From Rhizobium mongolense USDA 1844 (lineage in GTDB: Bacteria > Pseudomonadota > Alphaproteobacteria > Rhizobiales > Rhizobiaceae): a stretch of 64,000 bases of DNA. Under the pieces are notes generated by a model. That model was not told where the DNA came from, did no database searches, and saw only the letters and a program-made list of their open reading frames with translations. Numbering within the stretch: position 1 is the first letter of the stretch; each line of letters begins with the position of its first letter. The translations under genes and the position numbers were made by a program. Shown one piece after another: positions 36,395 to 44,611 of the stretch. Where the stretch lies: positions 62,001-126,000 of the forward strand of contig NZ_ATTQ01000005.1 in the NCBI RefSeq assembly GCF_000419765.1. Reading direction: 5' to 3'.

Positions 36395-37333
36395 ATGCAG
36401 TCGGCTTTCGAAAACCCGATGAGAGGAATCCTGATGAAGGTCTCGTCGGTGGTGGTCTTTCTCGGCATGCAGACCTTCATCAAGCTCGCCGGTTCCGATG
36501 TCGCGCCGGGCCAGGTGACCTTCTATCGCTCCTTCTTCGCGCTCTTCCCGATCATGGGTTATCTTGCTTATCGCAGGCAGTTGCGGGCGGCCTTCCATAC
36601 GGCAAATCCGATTGGCCATCTGAAGCGGGGCACGATCGGCATCCTTTCCATGGGCTTCGGCTTTTACGGCCTACTGCATCTGCCGTTGCCGGAGGCGATT
36701 GCGCTCGGCTATGCGACACCCTTGGTCGCTGTCATTTTCGCGGCAGTCTTCCTCGGGGAGACGGTCAGAATATACCGTTGGAGTGCGGTTTTCTTCGGCA
36801 TCATAGGCGTTGCCATCGTCTCATGGCCCAAGCTTACGCTTTTCAGGCAGGGCGGCATGGAGGCAGAGCAGGGAGTCGGGGCGTTGTGCGTCCTGGTGTC
36901 CGCCGTGCTTGCCGGCATGGCGATGATCCAGGTCCGCAAGCTCGTCGAAGAGGAAAGGACGGCGACGATCGTTCTCTATTTCTCGATGATCGCATCGCTC
37001 TTCTCGCTCGCGACGCTGCCGTTCGGCTGGGCCTCGCTCGATCTTAACACGAAGTTTCTGCTGGTCTGCGCAGGCTTTTGCGGCGGCGTCGGGCAAATCC
37101 TTCTTACGGAGAGCTACCGTCACGCTGATGTGTCGACAGTGGCGCCGTTCGAATACACGTCGATCCTGCTTGGCGGCATTATCGCCTATTTCGTGTTTGG
37201 CGATGTCCCGGGCGTCCATATGATGGTCGGAACGGCGATCGTCATCGCAGCCGGCATATTCATCATCTACCGCGAGCATCAACTCGGGTTGGAACGCCGC
37301 AAAGCCCGGAAAGCCGGCACGCCGCAGCCCTGA
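36395..37333 (+). CDS. EamA/DMT-family transporter
   Basis: 312 residues with ten predicted membrane helices in two EamA repeats (first helix VSSVVVFLGMQTFIKLAG; second repeat from VGALCVLVSAVLAGMAMIQV). The DMT-type signatures are FYRSFFALFPIMGYLAY, YATPLVAVIFAAVFLGE and EYTSILLGGIIAYFVFGDVP. The family exports small metabolites such as amino acids or S-adenosylmethionine; the substrate cannot be predicted. The start is taken at 36395; an ATG at 36434 with AGAGGA upstream is an alternative that would shorten the first helix region by 13 residues. Confidence 0.85.
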   Translation: MQSAFENPMRGILMKVSSVVVFLGMQTFIKLAGSDVAPGQVTFYRSFFALFPIMGYLAYRRQLRAAFHTANPIGHLKRGTIGILSMGFGFYGLLHLPLPEAIALGYATPLVAVIFAAVFLGETVRIYRWSAVFFGIIGVAIVSWPKLTLFRQGGMEAEQGVGALCVLVSAVLAGMAMIQVRKLVEEERTATIVLYFSMIASLFSLATLPFGWASLDLNTKFLLVCAGFCGGVGQILLTESYRHADVSTVAPFEYTSILLGGIIAYFVFGDVPGVHMMVGTAIVIAAGIFIIYREHQLGLERRKARKAGTPQP

Positions 37334-37545
37334 TCGGATCAAGGCAGAAATCCCGCTGCCGATTGTCCTGCCCGGCCGGGACCGCACTCGCGAAATTTAA
37401 GGATACCAATCGGCCCCCAAATGTGGTTTCTAAATATGACGAAACTTCATTTATTCAAAGCCCTGCATGTCTGATTGGCCGCTGATGCCGGATCCTGGTC
37501 CCCGTGCTTAGCTGCTCCGAACGCTGGCTTGCGAGCGGGACGCCC

Positions 37546-38436
37546 ATGAAATTTACGGCAGAAGAACTGGCGCGGCACCCTGATTTTCTGCTCAGCATCC
37601 GTCATCTGGCCTCGACTTTACGCGGCATGTTCCAAGCCGGTCCGCGCCTTGCCCGTCTGCTCACCTCCCACCAGCGCTGGCTGCTCACCCAGACGGCCTA
37701 TGCGCTCGCCATGCAGTACGATCCTGGCGATCCCTCTTCGGGTTTTTCCGCAGTTTCGCTGACGACGCTGATAACACAACACAAGGTCGCGAGCCGCAAC
37801 ACGGTCTTGAACTTCATCGAAGAGCTCTTCACCTATCGCTTCATTACCCACGCGCCGGGCGAAGAGCGCCGCCGCCCGCGCCATTTCGAACCGGCCGAAG
37901 TCAGCAATCAGGCAATGTACGGCTGGCTTCTCGCCAATCTCGCCGCCCTCGACATATTGGACCACGGCGATCGCGCCGGCTGCCTGCAGGCGCATCCGGA
38001 GCTCTTTCGGATTGCCCAGCCGCTTGTTGCCCGCAGCTGCCTCGAGGATACGGCCTGGCGGGAGCCTCCGGAGCCAATTGCGCTCTTCCTTTGGACGGAA
38101 GCGGGCGGTCTGGTAGTGGACCATCTCATGGCACGAATTGACCTTAACGGTGCCGACACGGAAAGGTTCGACGTCGGCCGCGTCGAAACGCGCAATCTGG
38201 CCGGCGATTTCATGATGTCGCGAACGCACCTGCAGCGCCTTTTTGCAAAGGCGGTGCAACAAGGCTGCCTTGGCTGGTACGGCGAGCCCAGGAAGACGCA
38301 GTTATGGGTGTCGCGCGATTTCGTCAGGGAATATTGCGGCTGGCAGGCTGTCAAGTTTGCCTATGTCGAGGAGGCCTTTCACGTTGCCCGGGCAAAACTG
38401 GAGGGCGTACCGGCCAAGATGCTGGCGCAAGCTTAA
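37546..38436 (+). CDS. Hypothetical protein with a possible winged-helix region (296 residues)
   Basis: Not recognised. The N-terminal third is helical (MKFTAEELARHPDFLLSIRH). Residues about 75-110 read SLTTLITQHKVASRNTVLNF then IEELFTYRFITHA, which looks like a helix-turn-helix with a wing. A second similar region near 225-260 reads MSRTHLQRLFAKAVQQGC then LGWYGEPRKTQLWVSRDF. Two such modules would suit a DNA-binding protein. There is no membrane segment. The start is at ATG 37546. It is convergent with two small ORFs, with a 4-base overlap of coding ends. The codon use matches its neighbours, so it is native. Confidence 0.6.
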   Translation: MKFTAEELARHPDFLLSIRHLASTLRGMFQAGPRLARLLTSHQRWLLTQTAYALAMQYDPGDPSSGFSAVSLTTLITQHKVASRNTVLNFIEELFTYRFITHAPGEERRRPRHFEPAEVSNQAMYGWLLANLAALDILDHGDRAGCLQAHPELFRIAQPLVARSCLEDTAWREPPEPIALFLWTEAGGLVVDHLMARIDLNGADTERFDVGRVETRNLAGDFMMSRTHLQRLFAKAVQQGCLGWYGEPRKTQLWVSRDFVREYCGWQAVKFAYVEEAFHVARAKLEGVPAKMLAQA

Positions 38437-38582
38437 AGCGCGATCGCCGCGATTTCTTTGACCAGCGAATCCGGCTTGGCGGTGGAAAGCTCGCGTTGAG
38501 ACTCCTTCGCGGCGCACACGGCAGCGCGGATATGCTCGATCGTGTCGATATTGCGCAGAAGCGAAACGAGAACTGCAGACAT
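38433..38582 (-). CDS. Small ORF, 49 residues
   Basis: The ATG at 38582 has CGGAG eight bases upstream. The product, MSAVLVSLLRNIDTIEHIRA then AVCAAKESQRELSTAKPDS, is helical and amphipathic, with a mildly hydrophobic start but no clear membrane segment. It is 46 bases downstream of another small ORF in the same direction, so both may be translated from one mRNA. I do not recognise a family. The plausible ribosome-binding site and the tight spacing favour a real gene. Confidence 0.5.
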   Translation of the reverse strand: MSAVLVSLLRNIDTIEHIRAAVCAAKESQRELSTAKPDSLVKEIAAIAL

Positions 38583-38628
38583 CACAAAACTCCGATCGCG
38601 CGGCCGAAGGCCGGGCCGAGCGCTCATC

Positions 38629-38820
38629 TCAATATTCCTGGAAGTCCACGAAGATTGCCGAGGGCCGCGTCGTGCGGCCGCCGATACCGGTCCCGCGGGC
38701 GATCATCTGCTCGTTGGTCGCAAAGCCCAAGCGGCTGTAGCCTTGCGTGGTGCGAGCCGGATCACTTGCCAGGCGGAGGGTTTCAAACCCGCAGTGTATA
38801 GGACGAAAACTTGCGTTCAT
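38629..38820 (-). CDS. Small ORF, 63 residues
   Basis: The ATG at 38820 follows ACAGGAACCAAGG. The product begins MNASFRPIHCGFETLRLASD and continues QGYSRLGFATNEQMIARGTG then TTRPSAIFVDFQEY. It is neutral to basic, with no signal or membrane segment and no family I recognise. A clear AT-rich promoter-like region lies upstream on the minus strand. It precedes the 49-residue ORF and probably shares its mRNA. Confidence 0.5.
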   Translation of the reverse strand: MNASFRPIHCGFETLRLASDPARTTQGYSRLGFATNEQMIARGTGIGGRTTRPSAIFVDFQEY

Positions 38821-38856
38821 TGCCTTGGTTCCTGTCAGATTCCTCCCAAGACAAGA

Positions 38857-38893
38857 CTATATATTGCAGTGCAGCATCGATTCTGCAATGCAC
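38857..38893 (-). promoter_or_regulatory. Promoter-like region with paired TGCANTGCA boxes
   Basis: On the minus strand TGCATTGCA (38884-38892) and GCTGCACTGC (38866-38875) are followed by a TATATA run near 38857-38863, about 40 bases before the 63-residue ORF. The same two boxes recur at 55181-55218. Confidence 0.4.
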
Positions 38894-38954
38894 CAAAACA
38901 GGATACAGCCATGCGGGAAATGCATGGGTTGTTTCATGAAAACTTAATGTTTGT

Positions 38955-39830
38955 CTATTTTCTAATCAGGTCGAGCGACTTAAGCCGTGCCTGAAACGCC
39001 AGGAGATCACTCCAAGCCAGCCGCTTGTTGATCGGAGCGGTCAGGAGATCCTGCGGGTGCAGCGTCGCGATTGCCGGTATCGTCAGCGTCCCGGCTCCGA
39101 TCTCTTTCCACTTCCCACGCAGGCCGTGAATGGTGTCGTTCTCGCCGAAGAAGAAGCGGGCGGCGAAATTGCCGAACAGCAGGATTACCTTCGGTTCGGC
39201 AAGCGCGATCTGGCGTTCGATGAAGGGACGGCAGATTTCCATTTCGGCGACAGAGGCGACACGGTTGCCTGGCGGGCGCCAGGGAATGACCTGCGTCAGA
39301 AGAATGGCGTCGCGATCGAGCCCAATGGCCGCCAGCATCCTGTTGAGAAGTTCTCCCCCGCGCCCGGCAAAAGGCGTGCCCTCGCGGTCGTCGTCGGCGC
39401 CAGGTGCCGAGCCTATCACCATAATGCCGCTTGCAGCGTTGCCCGTCGCAAAGATCGTCGAACGCGCACTGTGCTTGAGATTGCAGCCGTTGAAGGCCTC
39501 GATCGCGGTCTTGAGCTCGGCGAGCGATCGCGCACTCTCGGCCGCAAAGCGCGCGTGCTGCACGGCTTCGCCATCAGGAATGGCAGGCTGCGGCCGAGGG
39601 GCTGCGCGCTCAGCCGGCGCTGCGGCTTGACGTTGCGCCGCCGCTTGCCGCTCGGGCGGGGTCGGGCTTTGCGGAGGAGTGGCGGCGTTGCGCCGCGCAG
39701 CCTTCATCGCCTCGAATTCGGCGAAGCGGTCGACAGCCTCCTCCTGAAGCAGCCATTCGACGCCGGCTTCTGCATGGAAATACAAAAGCGCGGCAAGCTC
39801 GGCCGGGGAAAGTTCGTTGACGGAGACCAT
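38955..39830 (-). CDS. Uracil-DNA glycosylase, family 4-type
   Basis: 291 residues. The C-terminal 200 residues follow the family: IMVIGSAPGADDDREGTPFA then GRGGELLNRMLAAIGL, RPPGNRVASVAEMEICRPFI, VILLFGNFAARFFFG and the LHPQDLL motif near the end. The N-terminal 90 residues are Ala/Pro/Arg-rich and probably disordered. Family-4 enzymes bind a [4Fe-4S] cluster with four cysteines; here only the Cys of FNGCNLK and of EICRPF are in the expected places, the others being Phe and Trp. The water-activating loop GEAPG reads GSAPG. It would remove uracil from DNA. Both substitutions make activity less certain. Confidence 0.8.
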   Translation of the reverse strand: MVSVNELSPAELAALLYFHAEAGVEWLLQEEAVDRFAEFEAMKAARRNAATPPQSPTPPERQAAAQRQAAAPAERAAPRPQPAIPDGEAVQHARFAAESARSLAELKTAIEAFNGCNLKHSARSTIFATGNAASGIMVIGSAPGADDDREGTPFAGRGGELLNRMLAAIGLDRDAILLTQVIPWRPPGNRVASVAEMEICRPFIERQIALAEPKVILLFGNFAARFFFGENDTIHGLRGKWKEIGAGTLTIPAIATLHPQDLLTAPINKRLAWSDLLAFQARLKSLDLIRK

Positions 39831-39887
39831 CCGGCGACCTTAGCGAAGTGGCAGCAGCAATGAAAGGGCGGGTGGCGTGCCCTGCGG

Positions 39888-41180
39888 CTATTGCACAGTC
39901 CATTGCGCGATGTCGTCGCGTTCGCCGATCAGGGCAAGCCCGTGGGCAATGGAGAGGAGCTCGCCGCCTGTTTCGATCTTGCCGGCGTCGAAGCGTTCGG
40001 TGAAGATGCGGCGGACGGCAGGCACGAAGGATGTGCCGCCGGTCAGGAAGACCTTGTCGATTTCGCCAGGCTTGGTTTCTGTCTTCTCCAGAACCTCGTC
40101 CAGCGTGCCTTCGATACGAGCCAGATCCTCCGCGATCCAGCTTTCGAAGTCCTTCCGGCGAATGATGCGATGGCCGCCGCGGCCGAGCGGGCCGAAATCG
40201 AATGGTGCTTCGTCTGCCGAAGACAGTGCCATCTTGGTGGCGGAGATCGCTTGATAGAGCGGATAGCCCTCGTCGTGATCGACAAGATCGACGAAGGTCT
40301 CGAGCTTCTCCGGCTCGAGCGCCGTGCGGACCAGTTTCTTCAGATCCTCGAATTCGCGCGAGGTCTTGAAGATAGAAAGCTGGTTCCAGCGGCCGAAGCT
40401 CGAATAATAGTTCGACGGCACCTCAAGAATCTTGTCGAAGCTTTTGAAATGACTCCCCTTGCCGATCTGCGGCGCGACGATGTTGTCGATCATCCGGTAG
40501 TCGAAATGATCGCCCGCGACGCCAACGCCCGAATGGCCGACCGGCGTTGCCGTGAGCTTGCCGGCAACGGTTTCGAATCGGATCAGCGAATAGTCCGTCG
40601 TGCCGCCGCCGAAATCGGCAACGAGCACCGTCGCGTCCGACTTCAGGTTCTGCGCGAAGTAGAAGGCGGCGGCAACCGGTTCGTAGACGTAGTGGATTTC
40701 CGGAAAGCCGAAGCGCAAGAGCGCTTGGTTGTAGCGTTCGGTTGCGAGCGCCGGATCGGGACTGGCGCCGGCGAAGTGTACCGGCCGCCCGGTGACGATG
40801 CGCGTCACATCCGTCGACCAGTTTTCGCCCGCATAGGCGCGCAGCCGCCGGATGAAGACCTCCATCAGGTCTTCGAAGCTGTGGCGCTTGGCAAAGATCA
40901 GCGTGCCCTGGAAGAGGGCGCTTGCCGCAAAGGTCTTGATCGACTGGAGGAAGCGGCAATCGCCGGGATTGTCGATGAACTGGCGGATCGCCGCATGCCC
41001 GGCCTCGACCTTCAGGGCCGATGTGCCGAGCTGCGGATCCTTCATGAAGGAAAGAGCCGTGCGCATGCTGTCGGCCGTGCCTTCCGCGCTGGTGAACGCC
41101 ATAGAATGCGTCGTCCCGCCATTGGCCGTGGCGAGAACCGTGTTCGTCGTGCCGAAGTCGAAACCCAGCGCCTGAGCCAT
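39888..41180 (-). CDS. Hsp70/DnaK-family ATPase, YegD-like
   Basis: 430 residues, corresponding to the actin-like ATPase domain alone. Phosphate-1 loop LGFDFGTTNTVLATA, connect-1 region YVYEPVAAAFYFAQ, phosphate-2 loop VLVADFGGGTTDYSLIRF and adenosine motif KVFLTGGTSFVPAVRRIF are all present. The C-terminal substrate-binding domain of DnaK is absent, as in E. coli YegD. The start at 41180 (MAQALGFDFG) follows AGAGGTG. It is probably a specialised chaperone or ATPase; the client is unknown. It is transcribed alone. Confidence 0.88.
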   Translation of the reverse strand: MAQALGFDFGTTNTVLATANGGTTHSMAFTSAEGTADSMRTALSFMKDPQLGTSALKVEAGHAAIRQFIDNPGDCRFLQSIKTFAASALFQGTLIFAKRHSFEDLMEVFIRRLRAYAGENWSTDVTRIVTGRPVHFAGASPDPALATERYNQALLRFGFPEIHYVYEPVAAAFYFAQNLKSDATVLVADFGGGTTDYSLIRFETVAGKLTATPVGHSGVGVAGDHFDYRMIDNIVAPQIGKGSHFKSFDKILEVPSNYYSSFGRWNQLSIFKTSREFEDLKKLVRTALEPEKLETFVDLVDHDEGYPLYQAISATKMALSSADEAPFDFGPLGRGGHRIIRRKDFESWIAEDLARIEGTLDEVLEKTETKPGEIDKVFLTGGTSFVPAVRRIFTERFDAGKIETGGELLSIAHGLALIGERDDIAQWTVQ

Positions 41181-41290
41181 GCCACGCACCTCTTCATGCC
41201 GATTGTGATTGAGACCGGAGCCTTGCTCCGCATGAAGGACGCACGCGCGCCCGGAATTTAGGAGGGCGCGTGATGCCATAGAGGGGCGAC

Positions 41291-41475
41291 ACATTCAAGA
41301 GGGAAGGCGAGGGGCGTTGTGCCAATCTGGTGGGGCCCCCAATCCACCTGCTGGCGCCCTCGCCCGTAAACGCGGCGAAGGGGATGTGCCGCGCTGGCTT
41401 GCCCACTTGTGCGACGTCGAATGAGGCGCGTCCTCTCTCCCCGCTGGAGCGGAGAGAGTTAGGGTGAGAGGCAAT
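41291..41475 (-). repeat. Palindromic intergenic repeat (RIME-like), copy 2
   Basis: On the minus strand it begins TCTCACCCTAACTCTCTCCG, then a palindrome (CTCTCTCC ... GGAGAGAG at about 41434-41459), and continues with GACGCGCC and a second GC-rich part. It resembles the 9966-10112 element in inverse orientation, with considerable divergence. Together with short spacers it fills the gap between the Hsp70-like and RND genes. Confidence 0.5.
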
Positions 41476-41497
41476 GCGCGAAAGCCCGACCGAAAGA

Positions 41498-44400
41498 TCA
41501 CTCCGCCGCGATCGCCGTCGGCTCCTCTTCGTCCGGCACCGGCTTCTTTCGCTGCCAAAGCCTTTGAAGCCAGCTGTTCAGCCGGCCCATCTCGATGAAG
41601 ATAACGGGTGTGATGAAGAGTGTCAGAGCCTGGGAAACAATGAGGCCGCCGACGACGGCGACACCCAAAGGCTGGCGCAGCTCGGAGCTGGCACCGGTGC
41701 CGAGCGCGATCGGAAGAGCGCCGAGAAGCGCACAGAAGGTCGTCATCATGATCGGCCGGAAGCGTCGCACGCAGGCCTCGTGAATGGCCTCCATAGGCGA
41801 CATCGATGTGGAGCGCAGGTTCTCCAGCGCCACGTCGATCATCATGATCGCGTTCTTCTTCACGATGCCGATCAGCATCAGGAGGCCGATGAGCGCGATG
41901 ATCGAGAGGTCGAAGCCCATCGCCTTCAGAGCCAGCAGTGCGCCCAGAGCGGCGGCCGGCAGGCCGGACAGAATGGTGAGCGGGTGGATGAAGCTCTCGT
42001 AGAGAACGCCGAGGACCACATAGATCGTCAGCACCGCGGCGAGGATCAGAAGCGGCGTGTTGCCTTGCGACTGCTCGAAGATCTGCGCCGTACCGCCGTA
42101 GGAGGTGAAGACGTCCGCCGGCATGTTGATGTCCTTCTTGATCTGATCGATCGCGGCCGTTGCGTCACCCAGCGCCTCATCGGCAGGTAGGTTGAACGAA
42201 ACCGTCGTCGAGACGAGCTGACCCGTCTGGTTGATCGTCACCGGTCCGGTGTTTCGCTCGACCCTCGCGAAATTCGACAACGGGACCAGCGTGCCGTTGG
42301 TTGAGGCGACCCGGATATCCTGAAGCTTCTGATCGTCCCAGGGCTTATTGGTATCGTATTCGACGATGACGTCGTAGCTGTCGCCGGTGGATTGGATTTG
42401 CGCTGCCGTATAACCGCTGAACGATTCCTGCAAGGTCGTGCGCAGCTGGCTGTTATCGATGCCGAAGGCGGCTGCCTTTTCGGAATCGACGACGATATTG
42501 GCCTGCAGCGCATTGTTCTGCGCATCGGTTGTCACGTCGGTGAAGCGCGGATCGCCGTGCATTGCCTGCTGGATTTTATTGGCCCAGAGATTGGTCTGGT
42601 CGGCGCTGAGTGCCTGAACGACGAGCTGATACTGGCTTGCGGTCTGACGACCGCCGAAGCGCAGGCTCTGCTGCGGCGTGATGAAGGCTTGCAGGCCGGG
42701 CACCTTGCCGATGCTGGCCCGCAATTCGCGCAAGGTCTGGTCAAGCGGCGGACGCTGCTCCTTGTCCTTCAGCTCGACATACATCGTGCCATTGTTGAGC
42801 GGGCTCCGCGCATTGCCGCCGACGATCGACATGACGTGATTGACCGCCGGATTCTGTTTCACGATCGCTGCGGCCTGGTTCTGCAAGGCTACCATCGCAG
42901 GATAGGAGATGTCCTGGCGTGCTCTTGTGGAGATGTTCAGCCGGCCGATGTCCTCGGTCGGGAAGAAGCTGGAGGGCAGCGTCATGAACAGATAGGCGTT
43001 CAAGCCGATCGAAGCGAGGAACAGGCCAAGGATCGCAGGCCGGTGGCCGAGGCACCAGCCGACCGCCCGATCGTAACCTGTGAGCGTGCGTTCAAAGCCC
43101 GCATCGAACCAGCGGACGAAGAGGGGCGGGGTGCCCTTACCGCTTGAAAGCCGCGAGCCGAGCATCGGCGTTACCGTCAGCGAGACGATGGCGGATGCGA
43201 CGATCGCCATTGCGACGACCATGCCGAATTCGTTGAAGATGCGGCCGACGACCCCGCCCATCAACAGGATCGGGATGAAGACCGCAATCAGCGACACCGA
43301 CATCGAAATGATCGTGTAGCTGACCTCGCCGGCGCCCTTGATCGCCGCATCGAGGACCGGCATTCCCTCTTCGACATGCCTAAGGATGTTTTCCAGCATC
43401 ACGATCGCATCGTCCACCACGAGGCCGACCGCGAGCGTCAATCCGAGCAGCGAGATGTTATCGACGCTGTAGCCGAGCACGTACATCATGCCGAAGGTCG
43501 AGATCAGCGAGAGCGGAACGGCAAGGCCCGGAATGATGGTCGCGGTCAAATGGCCGGTGAAGAGGTAGATAACGAGCACAACGAGGCCAATCGTCAGCAT
43601 CAGGGTGAACTTTACATCGGAAATCGCGTCGCGGATCGGCTTGGCGGAATCGTTCATGACCTCGGTGGTGACTGACGACGGGATCTCGGCATGCAACGTC
43701 GGCAGTTTGGCGTTGATCGCATCGACGACCTCGACCGTGTTCGCATCCGGCTGGCGCTGGATGGCGAGGATAATACCGCGGTTACCGTCGTACCAGCTGC
43801 CGGTATTCTGGTTCTCGACGCTGTCTTCCACCTTGGCGATGTCGCCGAGATGAACCGGTGCCCCGTTCGGGTTTGCGATCACCAGCGAGCGGAATTGCGC
43901 TGCGTTGGTGCGCTGCGTGTCGGCATTGATCGTCATGCTCTGCGCGTCGTTCTGCAGCGTGCCGACCGGCACCTGGCTATTGGCGGCGCTGATTGCCTGG
44001 TTGACCGTATCGATGCCGATGTTGCGGGCAAGCAGCTTGTTGGGATCGACCTCGACGCGGACGGCATAAGTCTGCGCGCCGAATACGGTCACTTCGGCCA
44101 CGCCGGGCAGGGTGGAGAGCGACGGCGAGATGATGTCTTCGGCGATGGCGTCGAGCTTGCTGCGCGGCATCGTATCGCTCTGCACCGCAAGCAGCATCAC
44201 CGGCGCGTCGGCCGGGTTTGTCTTACGGTAGCTCGGCGGCGTGGTCATGTTGTCCGGCAACTGCCGGGTCGCATGCGAGATTGCGGCCTGCACGTCGGCC
44301 GCGGCCGCATCGATGTTGCGGTTGAGGTCAAACTGCAGAATGATGCTGGTATTGCCGAGCGAATTGGTCGCGCTGATTTCGCTGATGCCAGGGATGGTCT

Positions 44401-44611
44401 GGAACTGCTTGATCAGCGGCGTTGCAACTGAAGTCGCCATGGTCTGCGGCGAGGCGCCGGTGAGGGCGGCCGAGACGTTGATCGTCGGGAAGTCGACCTG
44501 CGGCAAGGCCGCGACTGGCACGAGCCGGTAACCTGCAAGACCTGCAAGGATCACGCCGATGGCGAGAAGCGTCGTCGCAACCGGCCGCCGGATGCAGAAA
44601 TTCGGGATCAT
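41498..44611 (-). CDS. RND efflux transporter permease (AcrB/MdtBC type)
   Basis: 1037 residues with twelve membrane helices and two large periplasmic loops. It opens with MIPNFCIRRPVATTLLAIGV. The proton-relay Asp pair is in helix 4 (LAVGLVVDDAIVMLENIL). The second half has ASIGLNAYLFMTLPSSFFPTEDIG and ALIGLLMLIGIVKKNAIMMI. The sequence resembles the MdtB/MdtC branch, which exports bile salts, novobiocin, flavonoids and the like. It is coupled to the upstream adaptor gene by an ATGA overlap. No TolC gene is in the window, so the outer-membrane channel must be encoded elsewhere. Confidence 0.93.
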   Translation of the reverse strand: MIPNFCIRRPVATTLLAIGVILAGLAGYRLVPVAALPQVDFPTINVSAALTGASPQTMATSVATPLIKQFQTIPGISEISATNSLGNTSIILQFDLNRNIDAAAADVQAAISHATRQLPDNMTTPPSYRKTNPADAPVMLLAVQSDTMPRSKLDAIAEDIISPSLSTLPGVAEVTVFGAQTYAVRVEVDPNKLLARNIGIDTVNQAISAANSQVPVGTLQNDAQSMTINADTQRTNAAQFRSLVIANPNGAPVHLGDIAKVEDSVENQNTGSWYDGNRGIILAIQRQPDANTVEVVDAINAKLPTLHAEIPSSVTTEVMNDSAKPIRDAISDVKFTLMLTIGLVVLVIYLFTGHLTATIIPGLAVPLSLISTFGMMYVLGYSVDNISLLGLTLAVGLVVDDAIVMLENILRHVEEGMPVLDAAIKGAGEVSYTIISMSVSLIAVFIPILLMGGVVGRIFNEFGMVVAMAIVASAIVSLTVTPMLGSRLSSGKGTPPLFVRWFDAGFERTLTGYDRAVGWCLGHRPAILGLFLASIGLNAYLFMTLPSSFFPTEDIGRLNISTRARQDISYPAMVALQNQAAAIVKQNPAVNHVMSIVGGNARSPLNNGTMYVELKDKEQRPPLDQTLRELRASIGKVPGLQAFITPQQSLRFGGRQTASQYQLVVQALSADQTNLWANKIQQAMHGDPRFTDVTTDAQNNALQANIVVDSEKAAAFGIDNSQLRTTLQESFSGYTAAQIQSTGDSYDVIVEYDTNKPWDDQKLQDIRVASTNGTLVPLSNFARVERNTGPVTINQTGQLVSTTVSFNLPADEALGDATAAIDQIKKDINMPADVFTSYGGTAQIFEQSQGNTPLLILAAVLTIYVVLGVLYESFIHPLTILSGLPAAALGALLALKAMGFDLSIIALIGLLMLIGIVKKNAIMMIDVALENLRSTSMSPMEAIHEACVRRFRPIMMTTFCALLGALPIALGTGASSELRQPLGVAVVGGLIVSQALTLFITPVIFIEMGRLNSWLQRLWQRKKPVPDEEEPTAIAAE

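Noticed and set aside
38542..38994. 150-residue plus-strand frame opposite the two small ORFs
   Set aside because: No start site with ribosome-binding site and no motif; the minus-strand small ORFs explain the region better.
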